A stretch of 64,000 nt of DNA, from assembly GCF_009602425.1 (NCBI RefSeq), contig NW_022258004.1, positions 166,877 to 230,876 on the forward strand, read 5' to 3'. The position numbers and the translations under genes are program-made. A model generated the notes under the pieces. The model did not search any database and was not told where the DNA came from. It saw nothing but the letters and a program-made list of their open reading frames with translations. This document shows, piece after piece, positions 34,712 to 62,600 of this stretch. Source of the stretch: Actinia tenebrosa. Taxonomy: Eukaryota; Cnidaria; Anthozoa; Actiniaria; Actiniidae. Within the stretch, counting starts at the first letter, position 1; each line of letters begins with the position of its first letter.

Positions 34712-35482
34712 TGGTCAACCTCCAACTCAGGGATCTTCAAGGACACAATCTTTGCACCATTATTCTCAAGATATGTCAAAGCTAAAAAGAAGATTAAAGT
34801 TTTAAAAAGTGCACACTTCTTTATGTCAAGTTACTCAAGAAAAGTAAAACATTTACAAAATCAAAGGTAAAAGAGGAAAGTTCAGGCTGTGGCCATTTAT
34901 TACCCTTTTTGCATTTATCAAGTACTTCACTGTCTGTGTGCTACAGATGTGAAAGAACAAAGAACAATCATCAGCCATGCTTATGAATATAGGTTCAGGA
35001 AAAATAGATAAAATGAAAAAAGTGGCAAGAAAGAGCAAGATGGGAAAGAAAGAAACAAGCAAAGAAAAAGAAAGAAAAGACAGAATTTGAAAGGGAAATT
35101 TATCATTTCCCATCTCCCCCCAACTATCAACTGGGTATGACATGAGTGAGGCATGGGTGTTGGGTGTATATCAACTGTTAAAGTGGATTTGTGGGCAATT
35201 TATACATTGCCAATGATGTTGAACAGATTTCTTTAGCAATTAATTCATGCTAACCTCAAAGAATTTCCAGTCCACACCTATCTTGATTCCACTCAGGTTG
35301 GTATTGTCAAACCCATGCAGTGTGATGGGAGGCTGGCTGACACCTATTAGATAACAACATTAAGGCATGTCTTTATAGTAGAGTATGTATACCTTATTGC
35401 TGCATTAAATAATAATCAATTTTGAAAAACATGAGCATTAACTTACTACAGAGATCTCTTTCATCTGGTCCAGCAATGTAAG
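34712..35482 (-). pseudogene. Fragment of an amidase-signature (FAAH-like) gene, four exons
   Basis: Four minus-strand exons with GT/AG borders and matching phases: 35482-35447, 35343-35255, 34940-34904, 34781-34712. Read in turn they encode AYIAGPDERDLCS, SQPPITLHGFDNTNLSGIKI with GVDWKFFE, HTDSEVLDKCKK, and LTYLENNGAKIVSLKIPELE with VD. The pattern (AGPD-RD, later G-x-D-WF, then a Cys-containing helix and NGAKIV-PELE) matches the middle of fatty-acid-amide-hydrolase-like amidases, which cleave acyl amides. The catalytic Lys/Ser/Ser part would lie upstream and is not seen before the N gap. The last exon ends at a donor CA|GTAATT (or an in-frame TAA just after), and no following exon is visible before 34600. 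It is therefore a partial gene: a duplicated fragment or a misplaced contig. Introns are retained, so it is not a retrocopy. Confidence 0.68.
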
Positions 35483-35776
35483 CTAGCAATACACCAAGAG
35501 AACAAGCATTAATAATATTTACTAATAGTAATCATTCAAAGTGTTGGTTCATATGATTTAAGAAGTATATATTCTACTCATATAGTCCAGCTGTTCATTG
35601 CTTGTGATGTATACCACCCCTGACCATTGAATTATCATTAGCCTCATTTAATTCATTACCTAACTGTTCTAGGATTATCATCAAAGTTTATTATTACAAA
35701 TATTCTTTACGTACATTTCAGAAGACTTTCATGAATAATTTGCTGACATAAATAAATGAGGTAACAACTGTCAAGG

Positions 35777-35959
35777 ATGCATGCAGTCAATGATTACAGT
35801 CCTGTGGTGTGTTTACCAAATAATGAGAAAATGAGGGACCATGATATTTCATTGAATGATGCTCTGCAAGCATATAGAATACACATAATATGTTATTTAC
35901 CCAGCCAGGATAGGGAAAAACTGTGCCGAGGTCTTGAATATATGGACCAAGGCTGTTAG
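35777..35959 (+). CDS. Unrecognised small ORF next to the amidase fragment
   Basis: 60 codons from ATG, ending TAG, followed 9 bases later by AATAAA (35968-35973). The sequence (for example QAYRIHIICYLPSQDREKLC) has a protein-like composition but I do not recognise it. It lies in the same anomalous segment as the amidase exons, on the opposite strand. It might be the last exon of another gene, or chance. Confidence 0.2.
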   Translation: MHAVNDYSPVVCLPNNEKMRDHDISLNDALQAYRIHIICYLPSQDREKLCRGLEYMDQGC

Positions 35960-36081
35960 GCCATAAAAATAAATGCTAATGTAACCGGCGGCAAGGCGCT
36001 CAGCTATGAATCAGATTGCAAGTGGTTTTGACAAAAGAATTTATTGAAAAATTCACACAACTTTACAATACATGAAAAAAA

Positions 36082-36130
36082 NNNNNNNNNNNNNNNATTC
36101 TCTTCATAAAGTTTTCACTAGCCTATATAA

Positions 36131-36163
<33 letters not shown>
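36082..36163 (+). repeat. N gap (15), 35-bp direct repeat copy 2 and poly(A) 31
   Basis: Assembly gap 36082-36096, then the 35-bp copy (36097-36131), T, and A31. The sequence after this poly(A) differs from that after copy 1. Confidence 0.9.
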
Positions 36164-36165
<2 letters not shown>

Positions 36166-37208
36166 TCCCCCTTTTCAATAATTTCCGATGGAACTATTCT
36201 TCATAGGTTTAGGGAAAAATCTGAAATGCATTAAATACAAAACACTCTAAGTGGTATGTGATGGTATTTATCTGAAGCGTCACCAGCCACATCAATTGTC
36301 CACTTAATTGATTGCTATAAAAGCTCTTCCTTTGATCGAGACTATCAAACATTACACGTGTGCGCTGTTACCTCTCGACCGCAGGGTGTCATGAGATTAC
36401 TTGATATTCCTCTCAGTACAGGTTAGTAAATTAATGATCCAGGAAAAGAGTTTTAACTCCTACAAAAAAACCCGTTATGTTTGAAGAAGGAAAAAATGAC
36501 GTGTTTTAACCGGTACTTCATATATGAGTTTCAAGTGATTATAGCCTACTTATGTGTCTGTCTTTAGACTTGTTTTCGTGCGTTCCATCATTCCTGATTC
36601 CCGCGACCTACCTTCGCAGTCTCACTTCGACCAACAATCATGCTACATATTATAAATTCTTCTGAGTATAAATCCAAGGAATCATTACCTTATTTAACAA
36701 AGGAGTCATGGAGTGTTCCGATCACCAATTGACGGCAGATAATCTTTCAGCATCTTTATACAATACTCTAATCTTCTTTATTTAGTCAATTAGGAACAAT
36801 TTTCCACTACGTTTTTTGAGTTAAGATTCGTATCGTANTAGACAATAAGCCGTCGATGGAAATAATCAGCAATGTAGAAACTGTGAAAAAAATTACGACA
36901 CACATCTGGCTTCGATAGAAAAGACTACGTGTATTTGAAGGCCAAGTTAATCATTCTGGATTCAAGCCGTTATCATTCTTGCTATCTAAATATTTGACTC
37001 CAACGCTGCACGTTCGCGTTTCGCAATATTTCAGCCCTCGTTCATCGCAATGGAGACAGAAGGCGCGCACACTCTTTTGTAATGAGGTTTTAATAATGAG
37101 GTTTTAATAGAGACAATTGTGGCTAAAACGCAACCCGGTACCAATAAATATAAAAATATTTNAAAAAATCATGTCTAGAATTAATTTTTCCCCCGCAATT
37201 TTGAATTG
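36164..37208. other. Intergenic, nothing recognised
   Basis: A+T-rich, no ORF or repeat of note. Confidence 0.35.
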
Positions 37209-37341
37209 ATGGTTTTCAACCACAGTCCCAAGAGAATTCAAAAGACACGGCGGCCGTGTTGGAGGATATAACAAAAAAATTCATTAATAATTCGTTTGTT
37301 ATAACTAGTTCCTCCAACATGGCCGCCGTGAAAACCATCAG
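37209..37341. mobile_element. Short MITE, family B-related
   Basis: Imperfect inverted repeat: GATGGTTTTC ... CACGGCGGCCGTGTTGGAGG on the left, CCTCCAACATGGCCGCCGTG ... AAAACCATC on the right. 133 bp. The inner TATAACAAA and TTTGTTATA pair too. It shares CCAACATGGCCGCCGTG with 22985-23135. Confidence 0.68.
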
Positions 37342-39344
37342 TTAAATATTAGAGTTGTCAAAATTTGGTTTTCTATGTCTCGAGCTTTTACTGGGAGATT
37401 CAAACGAAGAATGGCAAAAAAACTGGGAAATTTCAGGAGCTATTGGTGATTGCACCGTGTTGTCTTCATTGACTTTAACCGAAAACAAACGTGCTCCTTA
37501 GACACCAATAATGGTCTTAAAATGATTACCGCGTTCTGCTAATGGCATTGCTGATATCTAACACGTAATTGATCAATTAATCCAGTAATTTCGGTAGTAA
37601 AGTCTATCTGGATCAAATCGAAGAACAAAGTGGACATTAAAGAGATCTCAACGCACGCTCTAAAAATAACGTTTTCCAAACTCAATTTGTTCAATAAAAA
37701 ATAATGATATCGGAGTTAGTATTAGAGGTTTAATTATGCAAACAGTTGTTTTCATTGATATAAATGCACGAGCTAAAGTGATCCTGTTTTGTACAGCCAA
37801 TTTCCGATATGAGAGATAAAAGGAATCCAATGATAAAACGTGACAAAAATATACGACGACGAGAGAATTGATATGAAGAAAGGAAAAAGTGAACAGTATA
37901 GATCAGTTCCCACGCAATGTCAGCCAAAACTGATATACAATTCATCAACAGTGAAATAACTTAGCGACAGCGCATTTTTTATTATTATTGCTGCTGCAGC
38001 CAATCGAGGTACGCGGATCTCAACCAATCGCAAGGCTATAAGTTGCGACGTTTTCAAAATATACTTTGACAAGGAAATAGTTTTAGAAGCCTTTTCTGCT
38101 TCTTTTTTCAAACTAGAAATGAATTTTCGTAATCATTGTTTTTTTTCTGAATTAATAATTTTTGAAAGTGTTTTTAACAGCGTGCTTTTTTTATAAAACA
38201 CTAGGCTACAACGAGAAGGGCATTCTCGGAAACCCAGGGTTAAAATTCTAATTCGAGCGACAGAATTTTACACGTGGCTTCTCGAGGATGGAAGAAGGGA
38301 ATATCCCGACCGCGGGTTATGTTTTAAAAACACTTTACTCAGGATATTAATAAGCTGTATTACACAATCTAGGAGCATTGTTGTTATTCACTGAGTTGCA
38401 GCTTTAGTCAGTACTCGGTATATGCTGTATTTACATGAATTGTCGTTCGTGGGCAAACTTAGAAGACAAGTTTAAATTTACTTCTTCGGTATGTGTGCTG
38501 TGAGAAAAAATCTAACGAACTTATAGTCAGTTACTGAAGAATTTTAAGAATATAACAAAACCTATGTTTAAACAATTTGATTTTTAAGGAGGTTTGGTCG
38601 AAATATACTCTAAAGGTTCATATTAGTGTTATAAGTGTGTCAGGCTTCAAAAATTTTTATGTTTTCAAAAGTTATCTTTTTTTCGCTGGCACGTAGTCTT
38701 CATTAACCCACAAATCGTGACAGCAGCATGGAAGACCAATTTATCGAAATCCTGACGCTAAAGGCCGCAATTGATGCCAGACAATATTATTGATTGAATC
38801 TTGTTTAAGCTAGTGAATAGTAATAGCTTCCGTTATGTTAGCATTAATAATCATAATCCAACTATTACTAGCAAAAGCTGTAATAAAAGAGTAATAATGT
38901 GGTCATGTTTTATCGCGTATATTCAAATATTGACCACACCGTCGCCTTGGAGCACCATCACCGAAATTGGAAAAATTACAAATGACAAATGAAATTCTTA
39001 AAAGTATTTTTTTATCGGGCCATTTTCCTTAATCCCGTGTTTGTAATTACTGAGATTCTGCGGTATTCCAATTTTCTTGACACTTGAGCGTCCAGATGTG
39101 CCCCGGCATGGCTTCCGAATGCTCTAATGAGTTTTCAGCTCTACTCTTGATAACAGCATTGAACTATATGGTGAATGTTGTTCTTGTTCGAACTCTTTTC
39201 TTTCATTTGCTTGAATTAATGCTCCATGTTTTTCATGACTAGTGTTACTCTTGGTTCTCGAGCCTCATTTTCGCGCCATTTTTACAACTGTTCAGATGTG
39301 CACGTGCTTATGTCAAACGTGCGTGCATACGTTAGCGAGCAACT

Positions 39345-39524
39345 AGCCAATCAGCGGAGTGATAACCATCGCCCTTAGTGTTGTTTCCAGTTCAGAGACT
39401 GAGTTGCTATTAGGATTCGTTGAAGCAGATAACAAGATCTAGAGTAATCGAGACGTGAACTGAGCCGTTCCTAGATCACATTTGAATTGACTATATACAA
39501 CGATAACAACACAGTCTTGAAAGT
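39345..39524 (+). promoter_or_regulatory. Alternative candidate promoter and noncoding first exon of gene 2
   Basis: AGCCAATCAG, a consensus NF-Y (CCAAT) site at 39345-39354, is followed by a stretch ending in a strong donor AAGT|GTAAGT at 39524. This could be a noncoding first exon spliced to an acceptor at 42418-42419 (TTTTAACAG|). It competes with the TATA cluster at 41460-41545. No expression data are available to choose. Confidence 0.22.
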
Positions 39525-41459
39525 GTAAGTTTTTAATTACCAAACACAAGAACAATGCTCTCTTCATTTTGACTTTTTGCAGGCTGACATGATAGGCCGG
39601 GTGACACTGATTTTGATAGACATCTCAGAGATTAATAACGATATTTTTAGGTCTCAGAATAGTTCATCATTCATCAGGAACAACCGAGTAGGCAAAGTAA
39701 ACGGTAGGTGTAGGAACATATTTCAGTAGAGGGAACTTTCTTCTTTTTACTGTATTCAGTATATTGTTTTGAGAAATTGCCTATCTTCCTTAAAGGTGAA
39801 GGTTTTTGCACCTCTTGTTTCATTACTATCAGTTTGAAAACTGATAACTGAATACTTTGAGTGGAAAAATGTTTTTTTTAAACTGGTATCAGAACTTCCA
39901 TTTTTGAAAAACAAATTATAAATCAGCAACAACAACAACGACAAAAAAAAAACAACAAAAAACACCTATTTCTGAGAAAACGCAGTACAAAAAAAAAAAC
40001 ATTTCTGATTCTAGTGCTTCTGTGACTCTCGAACTAAACAAGTACACTCGATTTGACTAATTTTCACGGATTGAGGAGTATAAATTAGGTTCATACAGAC
40101 TAGCAGTGTAGGTGCAATTGCAAGACGTTTGCGGGTTCTGCTCCAACTTGGAGAAAATCAGAAGGTAACTTGATAATAGTTTCCAAAACCCATTGTGAGA
40201 CACACCGAAAGAATGTTTTGAAAAGTAGTCTGAACTCATTTGCCAGCATGGTTAAATTGTTTATAAAAGTCTCATATTTGTATGTGAACCTATGGTAAAC
40301 TTCTCGTGCGGTTTTTGCTGGTTTATCACGTTAAAACTGTACATTTATAGGCGTCCACTGAGTGTACAAAACAGAGATAACGATATTTATTTCTAAAGTA
40401 GTCATCTAACTTCCGGAGCTCAAAAAACCGTTATGTGTACATTACTTGAGTAGAATAGGAATCGTAATTGCTATGCGATAGGGTGAACTTAATTTAACAA
40501 GCAAGCAGTGACAAGTTTATGCATCCGTAGCACTGTCTAGCTCTTGACTAAAGCACTTCAATGTCAAAACTTTTGAAACTCATCATTGGTTAATGCTATG
40601 GGAGGGGATTGAAGCAAAGACAGTACACGCCTTCTATATAGCCAAAATCTATCATCGGCTTCTTTATTTTAACGACTAATGTACCCCTCCTGTCTCGTTA
40701 CATGCCCTCGTAATTACATGCAAAACAGCCGCTCCACAACATGCCGTGTTCTATTCTTAGAAAGTATGTTTTTCTCAGTAAAAAAAGAAGTCGAAGGTGG
40801 GATTTTGATGCGTTAATCCTACTTCTATAAAGAAATACCTCTTGAAATGACTTTGTATTATCTTAGACAATAGTTGTAGTTTTTTAAGCTTACAGGGCCA
40901 TTTATCTTGCCCTCTTTTTGTCCTAAGGCACTATGCCAAAGAAATTAAAGACGACTGCTGTTCTAGCTGGTTCAAATTTTTCTTACTTTCATCGGGTTTT
41001 CGAGCAGAGTTTTGTACATATATTGTAAAGAGTTGCATTGGGTCAGTTTGCGTATTTTTGATGGGTAACATACATGACGCTTGGAACAACAGGAATAACT
41101 GATCAACATACGCGCCGAACAGTGATCAAAACAAGTAAGCAAACGGCTTTAATTACTATTAATTGCACCAGACTCTACCTAGACTTCCAGAACCAATACC
41201 TTTTTATTTTCATAAGATTTTAAATTATCGTACGGAGGAGCTCATTGGTTGGATGTTACATTCGTTTCATCAAGGCTTCTGTATGGATTAGAGTACAGCC
41301 TGGGCTGTCACATTAATTGATCCCGCAGGATTTTTTTGATTTTATTCACGAATTCCTTTTGTATTTCAAAGATTCTGAACAGACGATCATAGTTAGTATA
41401 ATCTCTAAAGGTCTAACCTGAGACACAGAGGCTAAGGCCCGTGAATGACGAACAATAGG

Positions 41460-41545
41460 TGACGTCAGTAGTTCTTTTGTATTGTGGTGCTTTATTAATG
41501 ATTCCCAGAGGTTGACCAATTACAGCTCGTTAAAATATAAATAAA
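41460..41545 (+). promoter_or_regulatory. Candidate gene 2 promoter: CRE, CCAAT and TATA cluster
   Basis: A palindromic cAMP-response element TGACGTCA (41460-41467), a CCAAT (41516-41520) and TATAAATAAA (41536-41545) lie in promoter-like order and spacing about 1 kb before the gene 2 start codon. If used, transcription would start near 41570 and the leader would need a long 5' UTR or an intron with its acceptor at 42418-42419. Inference from motifs only. Confidence 0.3.
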
Positions 41546-42419
41546 CTGAGAAAGAAACACAGAAAACTGGCTTTGTCATTCACTCGACAAACACACATGC
41601 TGTACTAGTGATCATTGAAGGATGGCGACAAATTGTTAGCCATACTCGCGCGAGAAGCCATTACTAGTATGCTGTACGCACTCTTTCAATATAATATCTG
41701 CAACCATTTTGTAAGGGAATGTTAGAAAGCGTGAGCGAATATGATCGCGCCACTTTCCGGATGTGCGCAGCGAGTTATTTGATCCCACGGCTTGTATCCA
41801 TCCTTGTCAAGCGCCTGTCAATAAAGCCTATTCTAATTAATGTTGCTCCATTGGCCTCATTGTTCATTCCTTTACACTTCATGCGCAAGGTCATTCACTC
41901 GCGAATAAGTCGAGAACTAAGATTTCTTGTAAACTCTTAATAATCTTTCAGCTAGTCCGTTCTTCATCAGCACTGACACTGCCTCGAAAGACGTAACTGT
42001 GTAGAACATCAAAACATTCTACGAGGATCTCCAACAGAAGTCGGACTCAAATCGGTGTGTGGGACTTAAAAAGTTCTCTCGTCCTCAGGAAGTGAGAAAA
42101 TTCTTTCTCGTCCTCGTGTTCTCTACGATCAGATTAAGCTTCCGTCACATCGTCTCAACTTTATCAGAGTCTTTAGGTTTATTACTCATGATAGTACGAT
42201 CAACTGAAGTGTCAGAAACGAACAGTGTGTCTCTTGGTAGGTGTTGCATTCTTTGGCGAACTTCATGAATAATTCTACCTTCACTTAATGTAAACACCTC
42301 TGAACGTGACTCTTGTTAAGCTAAACAAATTCATGTTCATGGTTGAGGAGTGAGAGGTTCTTTGTATTACTAATACTCCTCGTTTCACGGACTCATACAA
42401 GTTTCTTAACTTTTAACAG

Positions 42420-42508
42420 GAGCGCTATGATGATGCTCAGAGGAAAAACAGAACAAGCTTTGATATAACATCACACAGGGACCAGTACTCAATCGATTTT
42501 CGACCGCA
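42420..42508 (+). other. Possible 5' UTR of gene 2 with a short upstream ORF
   Basis: The sequence directly before the gene 2 start is preceded by a plausible acceptor at 42418-42419. Inside it, three consecutive ATG codons at 42427-42435 open a 13-codon uORF ending with TAA at 42466-42468, 40 bases before the main start. If transcribed it could dampen translation. Confidence 0.3.
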
Positions 42509-57956
<15,448 letters not shown>

Positions 57957-58217
57957 CGGCGGTTCCTGGCTGTTCATAATGGAAAGAAAAGCAATTAAAC
58001 ATGTGCGATGGCATCAAGAAGTTGATGTGAGCATGCGCGTGATGCCTGTCTTTAAAATCATGCGGGTCTTGGATGGAAAATGGTATGTCAATTCTGAAAT
58101 TACGCTGGGTGCGAAATATCGCGTCTCCCAGCATACCAATTGTCGTCCTTCAAAAGGAAACACAGTCTAAATATGTTGTTATATAACAGAAGATGTTGGT
58201 TTTATTTCAAACTTAAA

Positions 58218-58223
58218 AATAAA
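58218..58223 (+). terminator. Polyadenylation signal of gene 2
   Basis: AATAAA 262 bases after the gene 2 stop codon, the first canonical signal downstream. It implies a 3' UTR of roughly 280 bases. An ATTAAA variant nearer the stop (about 57994) could be used as well. Confidence 0.55.
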
Positions 58224-58559
58224 ATCCTAAGCTGTGAAGAATCTCAAGTTTATCCAAGATGATTGACACAGGGTCTAACGAACCTCCCCCAACCCCTGGT
58301 GAAATCAAGATTGATCAACATAGCGACAATAATTACTTTGACTCGAGGTAACGTGATTGGTCATGAGATAAAAAGATTTACTCCACCCTCGTGGGGGAAA
58401 ATCAAATTCTGTTGTAGATTATTACTCTTGTGGTAAAGAAGAAAACTCTACGTCGGTGGGGTTGATACACAAAAGTAAATGCAATCAGAAGACTCAACAA
58501 AATGGACTATAACCCACCCTCCTGGGAGATAAATAGACTTAAAAGTATATAAAATCAGT

Positions 58560-58578
58560 TGTATATATATATATATAT
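58560..58578 (+). repeat. AT dinucleotide repeat
   Basis: Short run of TA/AT dinucleotides in the region after gene 2. Confidence 0.7.
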
Positions 58579-58767
58579 CTATCTATTATGCTATTAGAAT
58601 TACGAAATGAAATATTAGAATACTTACGTATTAGTTACAAGAAAATGCTGGAATTGAATAGTATTAGTATTTGGATCAAATTATAGGATGGATTCCAGCA
58701 CTTTTTATTTTATGAAGTTTAGGTATGAGTCGTTCTTGTGATTCTCGTCTTCTTACCTTGCTCGCTT

Positions 58768-58885
58768 CTTTCTTTCTTTCTTTCTTCTTTTCTTTCTTCT
58801 TTTCTTTCTTTCTTTTCTGCTTTCTTGATTCATTTACTTGCTATTTCTATCTTACCTTTCTTTTTCCCTTTCTTTCTTTCATTTA
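58768..58885 (+). repeat. CTTT microsatellite
   Basis: TTTC/TTTCT repeats with interruptions, nearly pure pyrimidine. Confidence 0.85.
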
Positions 58886-59510
58886 ATCTTACGTAGTTAT
58901 CTAAGAAATAGACGTCGATCGGTGATGGGACTTTATATAAGTCATTATCCTTAGTAGCATAGCCTTGAGAGATGTGCTGCTATAATTTCTCCTTAGAAAT
59001 GTTCCTTCGGTATAGTTGGACATGGTCATGTTAACGATCTCTTTCTTGGCTATGCTCCTGCTGGTCATAGCATATAATACAGCCATTTCATAAAAATGGT
59101 TGGTGAAGGTATTGTTGCATGACGCTTGCTTGTTGCTTACCAAAGCTTTAGTTGCATAATATTCTAAATAATGTCAACACAGAAGAAAATATGCCAGAAA
59201 AAATGTTGGCTGATTGGATTCACATTGCCCATAGTGCATTCTCGGCCAACATGCGACAAAACCTTCAGCAACCTTTTTTGAAACAGTTGTATACTCTTAC
59301 TTTACATCTAAGATGCACGAGGATCTACCTTTATACAATGGATATTAAAAAGATAACCACATTTACATTAAAAAATGATATGAAGAACTTATTCAGGTTA
59401 CGTGATCATTATCGCTACACTGTAGNTAGTATGATGACGTAATTTGAGACTGAGATTATCCGATAATGACAAATGTGAATATGCGTAATTCTACCACATT
59501 TGTTCTCATG

Positions 59511-59631
59511 TGGCTGCCTAGTAAGTAATGTCACGTGATCAGTTCCGGCATATTGAATATGCGGGAACTGATCACGTGATATTATTTAATATGCCGGAAC
59601 TGATCACGTGACATTACTTATTAGGCAGCCA
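59511..59631. mobile_element. Palindromic element with three CACGTG-containing arms
   Basis: Arms of 44 bp (59511-59554 and 59588-59631) are near-perfect reverse complements, starting TGGCTGCCTAGTAAGTAATG. The centre holds a third partial copy (GGGAACTGATCACGTGATAT) in the same orientation as the right arm. Each arm carries TCACGTGATCAGTTCC or its complement. Non-coding. Confidence 0.75.
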
Positions 59632-62600
59632 TTTTTTTCATGACATTACAACTTTAGTTCTTAAAATTAATGTTAAAAAACTAAAGGGGAAAAGATTGAC
59701 TTTGAAATGGGTGAATATTGTCGAGAGAATGACATAGAAGTTGTAGCCCAAGGAGATTGGGTATTTAAATGAATCGAATAAATTGAAGGTATAACAAAAC
59801 AAATTGTCTCGTAGATGGGAAAATTAAAGGATTTGATTTGGTTGTTAGATTATTCTAACATTTTGCCTCTCCGCTATACGCACCCNCGCTACACGCATCT
59901 CCTCTACCGGGTCTTCGCTGCTCACTCCCATCCAGATTGCCTGTGCATTTGATTTTTTCTTTAGTATTATATCTCCTCTTTTTCTCGATATTCACTTCTC
60001 TTTTGTGTGATTTGAGGTGCTCTTGACTAAGGAGCATGTATGAATATGAACCCTGAGATAGACTTGGAAGAAATGAGTATGACCCGTCCCGCTGCCATGG
60101 TGAAGTAAAAAATTCATGCAAAATGCTTCAGCAAATGAGCTTACATTCTAAGCTGCGGTTTGATTGAAAAACTTCACTTGGACAATAGTCCATGTGAAAA
60201 ATGACTTCAATTATTTGTAACACATCGAGTCGTAACACTTTACAGGATGACTTATTCTGTATTTATGACTGACGTAAAGGGCATAATTGATGGCTAACCT
60301 CAATTGTAGCTCTTACGACAAGGTTTATTGAATTTTCAAGAGGGCTTCGTTAAAGAAGCAATATGAATGATCTTGGTGATGACTTAAGGCCTTGACCACA
60401 TGTCCATGACGCACGTACATCATATCGATGGAAAGCTCGTTGCGAACTACACTCAGACGAGAAAGAAATAATTCGTATGAAGCGACTAAAAATATTGTTG
60501 ACTCGAAAAAAAGGTGTCTTCTCTCAGAGTCGAGTTGGAACTGAAACGAAAATCCCTATACTATGGTCGACCACTGAGCATGCGCGCTTTGCTATAAATA
60601 TCATGAACCTGCATATATTACATAAATTGAACTTGTAGGGAGAATTCATGATTCTGCTCCCCATAGTCACCGTTGCTCACCGTGCCTCACGTGCACAACC
60701 AATTAGCTAGAATATCTCCGAATTTTGTAAGTCTGATCGCGTTATATCGATTATAAACTGTGCCTATCGTTTACTGTCCTTTGAAAATAATTGAAAATTG
60801 TCTTGTAGTTGTTTGTGGGACAATATTTTAATTCGACTGGAAAAACTGTTGCAACGGTGATTGGTTCCCTATACTTGATAATTATTTCATTTTCCGTTTC
60901 CTTTTTTTCTCTTTCCTTCCTTTCCTCTTTTCCTTGTTTCTTTTAAGTTTCTTTCATTTTTTATTCTTATTTTCCATTTCATTTTCAAACGTCGTTAGCC
61001 AATGCCCAATCACATAAATATTTCACGTTCTATAACCTAATGAATGCCAGACTTACTTTTTTTTAAAAATAATTCCGTTGTGAAATTAATTTTTCTATCT
61101 ACTCGATAACATTTTGATATCTTACTATACACCGCTTTCCTGACCAAATTACAAATTATTCTTCGCTGAAATAAAGACAATGTCAGGTACGATTACCTCA
61201 CTTGCATTCCTTTCCCTTTGGTCCTGAAGAAGCTTATTTAATTTATCCATGGCTTGACTTTTCAATCTAATTATATTATTTCTTAGGGCTGGTAAACATC
61301 ACTCTTGTGGTCTAAATTCACGGTCAGTGACTGGCTGATCTTAACCGTGTGGGATGTTAATTCTTGAGTCCTACGTCATGCTGTTTCTTTAATTCATGAT
61401 TATTTTGTCGTTTCCGACCTTCAACACAATAATAAGTCTACAAAAACGAAAGGAAAATGCGCTACGAAAAATGAGAAAAAAGAAATAAAAAGGAATGACA
61501 TCAAATCAAGAAAAGTCGAGTATGAAAAACTTCTAGTTTTCGAATATTTTGGTACATGTAAAAAGGAAGTGTACGAAAATCGTCGCTCTTGGNTTTTGCG
61601 AGTCACAATATCTTAACAGGAGGAATTGTTTTGAGGTTTTTGTTTTGAAACACTTCTAAGAAACCTCCTTTCGATTGATTCTTGAAGAATCCTCCCCCTT
61701 GGGGTATTTACTTAACATTATTTATTAAAAAGATGAAAGAATGGGTATAAATACTAAGGCTTAAAATAACAGTTAGGTAGTCTTCTAAATCTTTTATCAT
61801 TGACGATAATTACTCTATTTGACTTTTTAAGGCCAACTGGCGAGTTTATAAAAGGAAAACAGGTCAGTAGTAACCACACTGATGTATAGATATTAAGGCA
61901 GACTTTTTGATGTGTTTTGGGGTAGCCAGCCGACGCATGTGGCTCGATATGGACCAGGTTAGTCTTCCCACAAGAATAATTTCCTAATCTACNAAATCGC
62001 TGGTTAATGATAGGACGTGTCAGGTCAGATGACCTGGAAATAAGCACGAGTGGCTCAGAGTACAGTAGTCACATCCTCAATACGAGATTCTTGTTTTTTT
62101 TACTGTTTTGTCTGTCTCTTCGTGATTGATCTCGTCCAAGCCCTCAACGTCTTTCAACTCTGGTCAAAGGCAAAAATCAAGGTAAGATCAACTTTGGTAG
62201 TAAAATAGGTAAAACCCAAAATAAGTCGTCACTGAAACAACCCATCTTTAGAGTATGATTCAACAGGATATAAATAAGCAGTACATTTGATCTAAAAAGA
62301 CCTGAACTCTAGGGCTAATGATTTTACTTTGTTGTTACATGAACGCGTTATAAAACGGTTGATTCTGGACATAGAATGAAGGTCAAAGACGTTCGAAAAC
62401 AACCTCAACGGACTCTAAAGGACCAGTATATCTCAATCTGATTTTCAGATGAATCAATTTACGAATGAATGTAGCATGTTTTTGCTGTATCTTACAGTTA
62501 TTTGTTTCACACAAAAAACAGAATTAGAACGCAAGTCAATCTGCGATAAAACTGCTTCAATTCAAGGAACCCAGTTTAAGGCAAGAGTTTCTCCTCGATT

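Larger units (their letters stand above)
37342..42419. other. Intergenic upstream of gene 2
   Basis: No coding sequence seen apart from the two candidate promoter regions listed. It includes (CAA)n-like bases near 39925-39960. Confidence 0.35.

Noticed and set aside
59152-59442. 96-codon plus-strand ORF after gene 2
   Set aside because: No recognisable domain, no splice context or poly(A) signal; treated as chance.
59855-60121. Minus-strand 88-codon ORF
   Set aside because: No recognisable domain, contains an N, and no gene context.
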